The notes under the pieces were generated by a model. The model did no database searches. It was given only the letters and a program-made list of their open reading frames with translations, and was not told the DNA's origin. A stretch of DNA of 64,000 bases from the NCBI GenBank assembly GCA_028551475.1, contig CM052358.1, forward strand, positions 13,499,938-13,563,937, in the 5' to 3' direction. The position numbers and the translations under genes are program-made. This DNA comes from Casuarina equisetifolia (Eukaryota > Streptophyta > Magnoliopsida > Fagales > Casuarinaceae). The first letter of the stretch is position 1; every line of letters begins with the position of its first letter. Shown here one piece after another: positions 26,232-42,230 of this stretch.

Positions 26232-27922
26232 AACAATCCAATTAACAGAGAAGATTGATGATTGATTTGGAAATGCAAATCCTGTTGTATCGGATAGGAT
26301 CAATCAAGGTTGTTGGGTTTGCACACGAATCGGATTCCGCCGACTTGTCGATTATTTTGCGGTTGTATCTACCGCAGCATTGGTCAATAATAATCCACAT
26401 TGACAGTGCCTTTTTTTTTTTTTTTCCCCTCTTCTCATGTGAACTTTTGATCCCTACTTCTTTTCTATGTAGCATGCGTTAAATGGTTTAAAAGCATAAC
26501 CTAAAACCTAGTGTAGTAATTATAAAAGTATTTTTTTCATTTAAACTTAATTCTAAATTCTATATGACAATTTTATCTTGCACACACACACCTTCACATG
26601 CCAAATAATATTGAGTTCAAAATTGAATAAAGTAGAAAAAATTCAACATAAATTCTAATATTACATTAAAAGACTCAAAGGTTTCTTAAAATTTAGTTTA
26701 AGAGTTAGAAGAACATTTTTTTAATTTAAAATTATTATAAAAAATCATATATTTGATATGAGATTTTTATTCTATACAATAAGATTATTTCCAATAAGAA
26801 TTCTGAATAGTTATTTCAATATTTTATTTCCAAGCACTTGCCTGACCGGTTTAGCATTTGGTTAGCAGCTGGTCGGTCCCGGTACGAGCATGGTGGGTAC
26901 GTTTTGATGGCCCAACCCAAATTGTGGAAAAGCTTTACTTCCACAACCAATCTGGGATGTGTTAGCCCACTAAGTTGTACCAGGCTTAAATATCTCGTAA
27001 TCCTTTCTTCTGGTGGTCGCCCTGCCTTTTCTGGGCTTTAGAACAAATTGAGATTTAAAAAGAGGTTTTAACTAAAACAATATACATACGATTGTAGTTG
27101 AAGGGTCCACATCTCATGGATTTATCAACACCGACATTGCAATCATAACTGGTGTTAAGGAAATAAATATGCCGTATGATTTTCAGCCCATCGAATTTAT
27201 TCAAAAAAAGGCCCATAAAGGAAAGCAGCTCCTGATTGAGAACACTACATGTATTCATTAGAAAATTTTCTTTGAAAGCTCGCAACACCCCTAATGTTCT
27301 TCAAAGACAGTAACATTTTGACGACATTCGTTGCTTTCGGTTTTGGCTACCAATCACCGTCAATAACTCTCAAGACAATTTGAACGTCACACTTTGCCTA
27401 GAAATTTGCTGAGCCTGTTGTTTTACTGAAACCTTCTCAGACGAAAGGAAACCCATTTGAAATTCCCGAAAATCAAATGCAAATGTAAGAAATGATTCAA
27501 CGGTGTTCGATTTGTTTGAAGCCTGGCATGTTGGTTGCAATGACTGGATATGCTGGGCTGGTGGGTTTCGTGAAGCGTGGTAAAAGCTTTAAAATGCCTT
27601 CCTTGTTTGCCTTCTTTCGAAGGAAGAGGCCAATTCCGGTGATCCATGCCAATCAACCACCCACCCACCCACCAGAACAGTTCTGACCAGGGAATCTTTC
27701 ATGTTGTGTCTGTCATCCTCCATCATTAGAAAGCAAAAGTTTGTAGCATTATTAGAAATCGATGCACAAATGACAAAGAAAAAGGTGAAAAAACTCCTAG
27801 CACTCGATACTTACTTGCTACCTTCTTTTGTCATTTTTTTAAAGTAAAAGAACATGTCGGGCATTATCACTGCCTAGACAGGGTGAAGATGAAAAAGGCG
27901 AAAAGCGTCGACTCAAGTTTCT
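26232..27922 (+). repeat. Segmental duplication, copy B (uninterrupted)
   Basis: Homologous to 12401-13372 plus 25514-25915 without the gypsy insertion. It keeps the pre-insertion site CTGGG at 27553-27557. It has an AT-rich insertion or expansion around 26440-26820. It ends where the unique upstream region of the IRX14-type gene begins. No gene is recognised in it. Confidence 0.85.
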
Positions 27923-28726
27923 ACCACGTATCGTTACAGGGTTGCATCTCAACGGTCATCATTAACTGCTTTCATCATCATGCGGTCTACACCGGGTTTC
28001 TTGATTTGGGTTTCTCTGAAATAAGAGCGTCCATCAATTCTCGCTTGGTCCACCTTTTGCTTCAAGTGTCCGCATTTTCTTATTACTCACCACCTATTCA
28101 ATTTTGTTTAGGACCCGTTTGCTCACCTAGAAACCACTCGAAAAGGAAAGAAATTCCAGAAATTGTAGCGAACCGAATTGGACCTCCGAAATGCCCGACG
28201 TTGACTGAATTCCGAAACCGATTCGATGACTTAAAAGCCCCGGTTTTTGCGTGTCGGGGTTGTGTCAAGAAGCCGCTGCGAGATCGATTATTATGCCTTT
28301 GACTGCCCAGGAAAAAGGTCCGGAAACCACGTAAATGAAAAGCCGGAGATGGAATTGTCCTTCGTAAATCACACAGTAAGTGAAAGTTGCTCATTGGTCA
28401 AAGCTTCACTGTCCGAAATCGACCCACCGGGGCCCCTACGCCCTTCGATTTCGCCCTTCTCTCTCTCGCTGTCCCTCTCCGACCCTCCCTGTTTATTGTT
28501 GTAAGCGCCAAGAAACATCGAAAAAAATTGGGAAGACAATGATAAGCACAGCGAGACAGTCGTAAAACCAAAGTAATCGCTGATTAGTTAAACAACCACT
28601 TCTTGACCTCCACCACCAGCACCACCCACCGTCCCCAACCAGACCGAGCCAAACTTGAAACGAATTCAAGAAATAGCCCTTTTCTCTATACAGAAGCAAG
28701 CAGACAGAGCAAAGGGGAGGGAGGAA
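27923..28726 (+). promoter_or_regulatory. Upstream region and leader of the IRX14-type gene
   Basis: Single-copy sequence of higher GC than its left neighbour, with CT-rich stretches around 28450-28490 (common near plant transcription starts) and an ACC/CCA-rich leader around 28597-28630. Short ORFs here have no recognisable homology. I could not fix a TATA box. Confidence 0.4.
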
Positions 28727-31700
28727 ATGACGCTATCGGCCTGGCAACAGAGCTACGCCAACAGGCGGAGCAACAGCTTCAGGGCTGCCTCTGGGCAGTT
28801 GGACTCTTCCTCCGACGGCTCGATCAAGTCCCCCTCAGCGATCTTCTGGCTTATACTTCACGGCCTCTGCTGCCTTATCAGCCTTGTACTCGGCTACCGC
28901 TTCTCGCGTCTCGTCTTCTTCCTCCTCTTTTCCGCCTCCACCACCAACCTCTACACGGCACCGTTTCGCTCCGCCACTGACCTCGCCCAGAACCTTCCTT
29001 TCCTCTCTACTCCGACCACCACGAATCTCGAGCTGCCGCTGGCAAACAGAACCTCCGGCATCACAGCGAGCCCGAACAGCCGGGTAGTGGTTGGTCGGCA
29101 TGGGATCCGAATCCGGCCGTGGCCACATCCGAATCCGGCGGAGGTCATGAAGGCGCACCGGATAATCGAGCGGGTCCAAAAGGAGCAGAGGGTCCAGTTC
29201 GGGGTCAAGAGCCCTAGGACTGTGATCGCGGTGACTCCGACATATGTACGGACGTTTCAGGCGCTGCACTTGACTGGCGTGATGCACTCGCTGATGAACG
29301 TGCCTTATGATCTTGTGTGGGTCGTGGTGGAGGCCGGCGGGGTCACCAACGAGACCACTTCGATCATCTCCAAGTCGGGCCTCAGGACTATCCACGTTGG
29401 GTTTCGTCAACGGATGCCAGGTACATGGGAGGAGCGTCACCGTTTGGAGGCTCGGATGCGGCTTCACGCTTTGAGGTGACTACATTTGCATTTTGCTTTT
29501 ACTTTCTGTTTTGCTACCGAGAAAATTGAGCTAGAAAACTCATACTTTCTGCTATGAAAGTGAGAAATCAACTTAAGCTTGACCAAATTGCTTCGTGTTC
29601 TCGGTTTTTTCTGAATATGGAGTAGATGATTTAGGTTGTTGTTGTCAGAATATGAATTTGATGCACTGGGTCTGTGATGGAGCAGAATTGTGAGAGAGCA
29701 GAAGCTGGATGGGATCGTGATGTTTGCGGACGATAGTAATATGCATAGTATGGAGCTCTTTGATGAGATTCAGAATGTCAAGCGGATCGGTGCCCTGTCG
29801 GTTGGTATACCTGCTCTTTCGAGTGAAGTGGACGAAGAATCATCAGCGTCTATAGTCCAGAAAGAGAATGAGGGGACCCAGGCAGTGCCTGTTCAAGGTC
29901 CTGCGTGTAACTCGACCAATCAGTTGGCTGGTTGGCACACCTTTAATTCCGTACCTCATGTAGGAAAGATCGCTACTTACATTGGTGACAGGGCGATTGT
30001 GTTACCTAGGAAGCTCGAATGGGCTGGGTTTGTCTTGAATTCCCAGTTGCTTTGGATGGATGTTGAAGACAGACCGGAGTGGGTTAAAGATCTTGATACG
30101 CTAGATCACTCTAATGAGGATGTTGGGAGTCCATTATCTCTACTGAAGGACGTCTCAAAGGTGGAGCCACTTGGAAGCTGTGGACGTCAAATCTTGCTTT
30201 GGTGGCTACGGGTTGAAGCTCGTGCTGATAGCAAATTTCCTCCTGGGTTAGTCTCTATCTTTCACCACTACTATTCGATATCTTGCTTCTCAGTAGTTCT
30301 GACAAAAGTAGCTTTCCATTTTAGAATATCTACTTTGATAGGTATTAGAGGTGATTTATGTTAGCAGTGCAATGTCATTTTAGATGTTGATGACGGTTCC
30401 TTCTTATGGTTTTACGAAAACATATTTCTCACCGAAGGTCGTGAGAGGCTTGACGGCCGTCACACGTTATGCATGTAGAATTGTCTCTCTAACTGATTAG
30501 TGATGAGCATCATCTTCAATGGTTTGAGTCATTGAATTAGTAAATGGCTTCTCTGGCGATCTCTGTGTAAGCTGAAGTCAGAGCAATACTCTAAAGGAAG
30601 TCTCTTGCCTAGTTTTAGAGATCAAGGTTAGCTTCACAGCAGATTCAAGCTGATTGACAACCTGATTACTTATTTTTCCAAGCACCGTCCCTTGAGAATT
30701 TTGGGATATAGATATCATCAAAAGAATGTATGATTGGACGTGGACAATGGCATGAGAAGTAAGCACTAGATGCTTTTGCACCTCAGTTTTCTCCAATCCG
30801 CAAAAATTGCAGCTTGACTGACTGGAATATAAGTTTTACTCACTTCTCCCTCTGAAAAATAAGGGTACCAAGTGTAGCCTGTAGAGGCTGACCATATACT
30901 TCAACTTGTCGTAACATCTTATTGAAAAGGTGGATAGAGTCGCTTATTGATTGCTTGATGTTTCCCAATTGTCTCATCTTGTTGCAAGTGGAATCTTGGG
31001 ATGAACTTGTGGTGTTTTGCTGGTTCACTTGGTAGGGGCACTTGAATACTGATTGTTTGATGTTTTACCCCTCAATTCTACTCACATACCTCTTGAAGAT
31101 ATGCATCTACTGTAGCTTGTTCTAATCATAGCTTTTTGCTGTTTAGGTTATCTTGATTAATATGTTGACTACTGCCTCTGTGTTGATGATTGGTTTTGAT
31201 AGTTACTCCTGCATTTTTTCACTTCAAAACTCATAAATACAGGCATACACATGTTGTGTTACTCATGATTATACAAGCGAGTACAGTTTATGTCATTTGT
31301 ATGTTCCTTTGCAATACAATTGGAAACCATATTTTGCTGCTTTGTCCTTTCCAAGATGCCGTACTGGAAGTCATGATGTTCGATTCTCATTGTTTTGGTC
31401 TTATGTCTCACTGCTAGTGGCAAATCCTTTCACTTAGGTATAAATACTATTTTTCAGGAGTTTAGGGTATCTAGTATCCGGCGTTTTAGGACCATATGAA
31501 TTTTCATGTTGAAACTTCAACTTCATCTTCTTAGATTCACCATCTGTATGCCTTTTGATAGGACCTGCGTAAAGCATCTTAAAAGTCCAATTTTTACTTT
31601 TTTCCCGTTAATTATTTGCTTAGTGGTATGTTTTCAGTTGGCTATGTGCACATATGTTAATATGTCAAGGCCCCATCTTGAAACAAGTCTTAACTCAAGA

Positions 31701-33178
31701 CAGCGTGGAAAGCACCCAATATAGAAGGGTACGCTTATTTTGTTTATTTGGCATGAAAGGGTAGAGAAACGGCCAGAATCAGAGCTCTCTACCTAGGCAT
31801 AACCATAATAGTGTATTACGCTCTAAGATACTAGTCAAAAGAGGCCTAGACGAATCCTTGATGTGGGGGGGATCCTAGGGCTCTCTTTGGACATTGGATG
31901 AGCCGTAGTATGGTCATAGCCTTAATACAGGCATATACTTCCAATTTTGTAGAGACCTAGACAGGTCCTCAACCTGGGGCATGATAATCCGTACTGGAAC
32001 CACAATTTTTTGAAATGCTGAATTTTAAACACCATCCAGCTCTCAGATTCAAAAACTACTATGGAGCGGATCTGAGAAGAGGAAATTCGGGGGCTAACTT
32101 TGGCCTTTGTAGGGGCATTGTTTTAATAAACTCTTTTTGAAGAATTTGTTTAAGGCTTATCATCTTGTCAATTTTGTCCCCTTTTTTGGTCGTTCCTTCA
32201 GGGGGTTGTAATTTTGAATCAGTTTATCCATCATTTTTAAGAGAGCTTGATCTTAAGGTTTTTCCACATAAGCTTTGCAGTTGTGTGGCGTGTTAGTAAA
32301 TTGCGAGTGATATTCTGAGTCTGAAATTTAGTGGTGTATGGAATTTCAATAGATGACCTTGTTTATAGTTTCTTGACTTGTGGTGGTGATGCATGCTTCT
32401 TGTACTCAAATTTTGTGTCGAGATGCCTTGCTAGGCACAATTCCTTTTTTTTTTTTTTCCAATTATTCTTGGGATAAACTTCACATTTTGCTGATCACAT
32501 ATTCCATTCCCTCCTAGTTTGTGCATGTTCTAGGAACTTTATACATCCTTAACGAGTTGATATGCTTACACTTTTCCAGCTTTTGATGCTTCTGGAAGTA
32601 ATATTATTAGCATTCATCAAGCATCAATTGTGTGACTTTTGAATGTCTGTGTCCATCTTGCTTCTTGAAAGTTTGTCTTAAAATTATTGTCATTGCACGA
32701 CATGAACAATGTTCAATTTTTTTTTCTCATTCTGAGCCATTGTACTCTCAATATTTTGTTTCTTGGGAGACATGGAATCTTAAACTCTGATCCTCGTTGC
32801 ATTCTGCTTTTGTTTACGCATAATATACATGTCAAAGTGGCTTTAGTTGGATCTGTATTTTCTTCTCCAATTTCTATCCACTGGATAAGTTGTCCAGCAT
32901 GAATTAGCATGAGCTAAATCTTGTACGGTTTTGTATACAGATGGATTATTGACCCTCCTCTGGAGGTCACTGTCCCATCGAAACGGACACCATGGCCGGA
33001 TGTTCCTCCCGAACTCCCATCTACTGAAAAAGTAGTGAGCAGTGTCCAAGAACACACAGTGAAGCGTTCTCCGAAGACCAGATCTTCTAGATCTAAACGC
33101 TCTTCTCGAAGTAAGAGAAAGCGTGATACGAAAATAGTAGATCCGCAGCTTCCCGTGAGGCGTTCCGAACAGAATTGA
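28727..33178 (+). CDS. IRX14: GT43 glycosyltransferase, IRX14-type (xylan backbone synthesis)
   Basis: Golgi type II membrane protein of the xylan synthase complex, working with IRX9 and IRX10 homologues to build the glucuronoxylan backbone of secondary walls. Exons 28727-29475, 29686-30246, 32941-33178 total 1548 nt, 515 residues, close to the family length. The start at MTLSAWQQSYANRRSNSFR matches the conserved IRX14 N-terminus; an upstream in-frame ATG at 28655 seems less likely. Cytosolic tail is about residues 1-36, signal anchor about 37-70 (FWLILHGLCCLISLVLG). The GT43 domain follows with VKSPRTVIAVTPTY, the DxD-like FADDSNMHS (about 263-270) and WVVVEAGG. The tail after WIIDPPLEV is basic and Ser/Arg-rich. 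Intron 2 is 2.7 kb. AATAAA is at 33555-33560. Family and subtype are secure; orthologue (IRX14 or IRX14-like) is not resolved. Confidence 0.95.
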
Positions 33179-33554
33179 AAGATTAGCCTGGGACATTGAG
33201 ATGATATAGTGCTGTGTGAATTTGGAACCAGTGGCCTTCATAATCCCAATTTGATTGATCAACCTGAAAAGCAAGTGGTATTATAGGTAGAGGCAGGAAG
33301 GCACAGGTTTCAGCGAGCCCAGTCACGCAATTCAGCATGAATTTCACCTGAACTTCTAATATTTTTTTCATTTATTTTTTCTCTGGGGTGGTTGATATTC
33401 TGGTCTCTTGAAATTGGCAATTTACTGGGTACTGATTTGTCTCATGCCTTGCAGAAAAGCTTGTATCCAATAGGCTTCAAATTTTATACAAATCTTCAAA
33501 ATACGAATCATAGAGTTGCCTTCTATTGGGTTTCTTGGAAATGACACCAAATGT

Positions 33555-33560
33555 AATAAA
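33555..33560 (+). promoter_or_regulatory. Likely polyadenylation signal of the IRX14-type gene
   Basis: Canonical AATAAA about 377 bp after the stop codon, in AT-rich 3' flank. Confidence 0.5.
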
Positions 33561-35280
<1,720 letters not shown>

Positions 35281-35374
35281 ATTATTTTCCCTCTCATGAA
35301 CCGATCCTGAATATTAGACCAATTCATTTTCTTTTCTTTATTGTTATTTTATATTTGACACGCCATTCGTTTTC

Positions 35375-35382
35375 TTTATAAA
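35375..35382 (+). promoter_or_regulatory. TATA box of the cysteine protease gene
   Basis: TTTATAAA about 95 bp upstream of the ATG, which leaves room for a leader of about 60-70 nt. Confidence 0.65.
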
Positions 35383-35475
35383 CCCGACTCCCAACCTCCC
35401 CTCAACCAACAGTCCACTTTGTTTTCCCTTCCCTGTCTCTGAGAATCAAGGTCTCTCCTTCTATCTTCCTCCAAC

Positions 35476-37447
<1,972 letters not shown>

Positions 37448-38245
37448 GACGGACGAAGAATGTGCTGGAGGTGCAAAGATGATGGTTTTATTTTATATTA
37501 TATTTTCCCATTAAACCCATGAGTCATTCATGTCCTTTGTGCCCTTCATTCCTGGGCCTATCTAGCAGAGAATGAGTGGGCTGTTGTTATTTATTTGGAT
37601 ATCGATCATTGTTGTACATAGCTATTTCATCGTGTCCAAATTGCACCTCAAGAATTGATGTTGTTGCAATTCAATGTTCTTTGCTTTTCAATTCATCGTG
37701 GAGTTGAATCAAATCTGTCTGCTATTTTCTGTATTTATACCTAAACAGCTTGATGAAGCAGAAGACGATTTTCCACATTCTATGATACCCAGATGCGCTG
37801 GTTGGAGCTATCACAAACCTATTGTACAGTAAGTATGAATCTAAGAATCTATGCGGTTCAATCCCAAAGCAATATAATTGGGATAATGGTATTCATCCAT
37901 ATTTGGTATGCCAAAGAAAAGGGATGGAATCTTGGCTCAGATATTACAGAAGCTTCATATGCTACTTGTTTGTCAATAATTCCTCGATATGAGAATCTGA
38001 TCTGTTGCCTAGATAGATTACCTGTTTACGAGCTGAAACTAATTCAAGGAAACTTGAAAAGGGATGTCTTTTATTCTATGTTAAAAGAAGTTTATCACTA
38101 AGATAAATAAATAAATAAGATAACATCACAAAGAATGATGGGCGAGCACATTCAAAGTCAACTTTCAATAGGATTATTAGTATTCATACGACTTGAAACT
38201 TATGAACAAGATATTTCGAGATAGGAAGCCTAGAAAATGCCGGCT
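37448..38245. other. 3' flank of the protease gene and unassigned DNA
   Basis: 3' UTR at first, then sequence with a 102-codon open frame (37793-38101) that I do not recognise. Confidence 0.35.
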
Positions 38246-38500
38246 GGAGGTTTATTTTAGCCGCTTTTGGATTGTCTTACTGCCACCTCATTTAACAATG
38301 TCACCATCTGGATTTTGGGTTTATTTAAGGATCTGGGTGCCCCTTTGAGACAACTAATATCATTATTCTGTCATCAGGAGGCAGTAGCACACATAATGGT
38401 CAATCCTATCTTTATTGAAAGATTAAACATATTAAGATTGATTGGCATTTGGTAAGATAAAAATTGCAACAAAGACTTATCATGATTTGATACATCCAAA
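38246..38500 (+). pseudogene. Ty1/copia RNase H fragment
   Basis: The plus strand reads ATSFNNVTIWILGLFKDLGAP, a degraded form of the copia segment ATSE..WL..LL.DLG.P, followed at 38390-38455 by VNPIFIERLNILRLIGIW, which resembles NPVFHERTKHIEIDCHFVR. Frames change between the two. It is a short truncated remnant without detectable LTRs. Confidence 0.6.
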
Positions 38501-39887
38501 CACAAGATAAACTGATCAATTTTTTTACAAAAGGAAAGTGTTTAAGATTATATGGTATCAGCCATTGACTCCAATTATAAAGGATTACAAATAGGCAGAA
38601 GCCCAAAATAACTAAGTCCAGGCCCTCGACAAAATGTCTCGCCTTATAGCTCACCGACACTGCTTCATCAACGACTAATGGCAAAAATGGTTGCCAATTC
38701 CAATAGAGTGAATCACTAGCTAAGTCCGTATTAATATATAGAAGTACTACTCGTTCGTGCGTAACACTTTACAGTAAAACAAAGCAGAGCAAACTTATCC
38801 TTTTTCGGGCATTTTCGTTTTTCTTTCCCTCTTCTTGTTTTGGGTTGTTTATTAGAGTTACGCAGCTTCTGTCAAACAAATCATTACTCATTCGTTAAGA
38901 CCTTAATTCAAGTTGGCAGTGGATTATTTAAAATGGGTTTGCGTCCAATAAAACTACCGTTCTTCGACGGAGAGCTATCTCCAGTCTTTCTTTAGTCTCT
39001 TCATCAACAAAGTGGAAAGAGAAAGGCACATGAAAAAATAGCCTCGAGTCCTTTGACCGCAGCCCAATTCTCGATAAGGGAAATAAAAACAGCATAGCAC
39101 TGGCAGAAGCAAATGGAATTGTTGCTTTTGTAAGCTTTTTCACTAATTCCTTGACCTTTTCATAAGCCTTATAATGTCACCAGAATAGTTGTTACCAGCC
39201 ACAAAATTCATTCCTTCTTTTGGGCCAATCACATTTTAGTATGATTAAATTTAGAAGGCTTTCCCACACGATCAAATGTTATATTATGTCCATTTGTTGA
39301 TTGCCTCCTTGCTTCCCTGGTGAGTTTTTATAAGCTATTTATATTCCCTCTTATCCCTGTTGCATCTTTCGTCTTAAGGCAAAGATTTCTTCATTCGGTG
39401 TAAGAAGGAGCATGATTTTTTATTTATGTTCCTTCTTCTTCTTATTTTTTAAAGCAAGAGACAAGATGAGATACACACCACATTTCAATATATTCTCAAA
39501 TGCTAATCAATCAACAATAATATTCAAAAAAATTGAAAGACAAAACTATAAGTTTTGCGAACCATGTACTGATCAACAAGGGAAAAAAATATTTTAGGAA
39601 TTACATGTTAGAATATACTATACAACAACAAGGTTTGGTTACGTTTCTTGAAAGGGTTGAATAGGTACTCTTTCCTTGATTGTGTACAACAAACTAACTA
39701 GTTTATGAATAAATAGACAATATTCTCTTCCAAAATTTAAATGCAATGAAAAAAAAATTATGCAATCCTTATTCGACTTTCACACTCCACAAAAAAATAG
39801 AGTTATCAAATACAAGCATCAACATTTAGTAGATGTGGTTCGAGCCTTAATATTTCAGGCCCTCATTCTTTCTTGCTATTAGAGTAA
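38501..39887. other. Intergenic, nothing recognised
   Basis: AT-rich with short open frames only (for example minus 38928-39143). No domain, RNA gene or repeat was identified. Confidence 0.4.
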
Positions 39888-42016
39888 ATGTATTCTTATT
39901 ATCACATATCTCATCAATTGTTTACTTCTTCTTCTCTAAAAGGTTTGACCCATTTTGATCAACTATTTGGTAAACCATTTGTCATTGACCACCTCCATGT
40001 TTTTGGGTGTTGTTATTATTGTGCTACCTTAGGTGTGCATGATGAATTTAACCCTCATGTCCTTCCATGTATTTTCATGGATTATCTTTCTTCTCAGAAA
40101 GGCTATTAACTTTATAATCCTACCTCTTAAAAAAAAATTGTGAATCATGATGTGATTTTTTGTGAGAATATTTTTTTTTTGTCCCCATAATTTTCTATCT
40201 CATCCTTAGACAGTTCTACCTCCTCCTCAACTTTAAACGTATAGTCCAATGATACCTACACTTTGTCATCACTACTCATGGATGTCTCAAACTTTCCAAA
40301 TTCCTTGACAACATCATCAACCTTAAAACAACACCTCCTACACCTTCTTTAATTGTTGATCCTCCTAGCCTTGGCATTGATGATAACCTTGCCATGTCCA
40401 TGTAACACTTTAGTCATATCACTCAACTGCCCATCTAGAGTTTAGATTATGTTTGTCTTACTTTACCACCTACCTTTTCCACATCTCTTTATCCCATTTC
40501 CAATTATCTTTTGCTAGATCAATGCCACTTACATTACTAGCATTTTATTGCCTTTATTTCTCCTATCCCTAAACCTTATACCTTTTAGGAAGCCATCACC
40601 AATCCCAATTGGGTTGCTACCATGGATACTAAGCTCATTACTCTCAAGGCCAATTGCACATAGGACAAGGTTTCCTTACCTTCTAATCATTGTCCTATTG
40701 GATGTAAATGAGTTTATAGAGTAAAATATTGTGTTGATGGTACCTTGAACAAATATAAAGCATGCTTGTACTTGATTATTAGAATACTTTCTCTTATAGT
40801 CGAGCATGTCATTATCTGTCTTATCATCATTATTGTTATTATCCATCATTAGCCTATTTTTTAAACTTATGTTGATTGCAAAAATATTTATATAGGTTAA
40901 AGCAAAATTCTTGTCAGTGGTATGCGAAGTTCACCAGCGTTCTCATCGCAAATGACTTTCATCAGCCTCACCAAGACAATTATCTATTTACCAAGAATTA
41001 AGGTAGTTCATTTGTTCATTTATGTTGACTATTATTAATCACAAGGAACAATCAAGCAACCATTTTAGACCTCAAGGAGTTTTTAATTTCACTTTCTTCA
41101 TGAAAGGCCTTGAGCAATCCAAGTTCTTCTTAGGCATTAAGATTGCTCATTGTTTATAGGAAATTTCCTTAAGTCAACACAAGTATACATTATAGCTCAT
41201 TTCTAAGGTAGGATTGGCTAGTTCCAAACTATTATTGATTCCTATGGAGCAGAATAAGAAATCCACGAGTATAGAGTATGATGCTAAATTTAAGAAAAAA
41301 AATATACGGCTTTCCTTTTAAAGATCCATCAATTTATTAAAGTTTGGTTGGCAAATTGATATACTTGACTCTCACTAGATCCGACATCACTTTCTTAGTA
41401 CAACTCCTCAGTCAGATTATACATGTTCTTAAGAAATACTACATAAAGGCAGCCATGAAGGTTATCAAATATCTTAAAAGTTGTCTAAATCTTGGTTTAA
41501 TGTTGCCATGCTTTTTCATATTTGAATTACAAGCTTACTATGACTTAGACTATAGTACATGTCTCATGACAAGTAGGTTCACTATAGGTTTTTGTATCAT
41601 ACTTGGTAACTCTTTGATTTCTTGGAGATTTGAAAAGTAGCTCGTTATCTCACTTTATTTAGCAAATGCAAAAGATCAGGCTATGCAAGTTACTACAAGT
41701 GAGATAATATGGATCATTGGATTGCTCAACAATTTTGGTTTTCATATAAGACATTCTACCTTGTTGTTCTATGATAATGAGGTTGCAAAGAAGTTAGCAT
41801 TCAACCTAATTTTTCATGAGCTTACAAAACACATTAAAGTTTACTATCATTATATGAGAGAAAAGCTACAACAAGTAATTATTGTAACATGGCACATCTC
41901 GACTAAGGAGTAGCTTATAAACTTATTAATCAAGACATTGTATAACAAACAACATTGAGATTTTCTTTTCAAGTTTAGAGTATTTGACATTTTTAAATCT
42001 TTAGCTTAAGGGGGAG
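39888..42016 (+). pseudogene. Decayed Ty1/copia pol (integrase end to RNase H)
   Basis: From left to right: integrase C-terminal part (LFGKPFVIDHLHVFGCCYY, 39960-40020), a reverse-transcriptase region (WVATMDTKLITLKAN and KVVHLFIYVDYY-like pieces, about 40600-41040, several frames), then RNase H (MVGKLIYLTLTRSDITFLVQ at 41344, LTIGFC..LGNSLISWRFEK, TSEIIWIIGLLNNFGF, NLIFHELTKHIKVYYHYMRE to 41915). It ends in a purine tract TAAGGGGGAGCG (42007-42018). Numerous stops and shifts rule out function. The 5' LTR, gag and protease are missing, so the copy is truncated on the left. Confidence 0.85.
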
Positions 42017-42230
42017 CGTTAATGAATATATGCCAATTCTAAATGTATTAGGTTTACCTAATTAGATTAGGTTTTGTATTTATGTCTTATTTCCTTGTAA
42101 AGGTAGTTGCCTTATAAGGCTAAGTTTAGACATATATAAAGGTGAAACATTATAAAGTTCATTGCAACAGTATCAATAAATTAATTTGCTCACTTGTTAG
42201 CATTCCCTTTTTCTACTTTCTCACTTTATT
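42017..42230 (+). repeat. 3' LTR remnant of the copia pseudogene
   Basis: Directly follows the purine tract and contains TATATAAA (42133-42140) in the position of an LTR promoter. Its right boundary is not defined, because no partner LTR is visible in the window. Confidence 0.5.

Noticed and set aside
28835..29467. 210-codon ORF on minus opposite IRX14 exon 1
   Set aside because: Shadow of a GC-rich exon; the plus frame matches GT43 closely.
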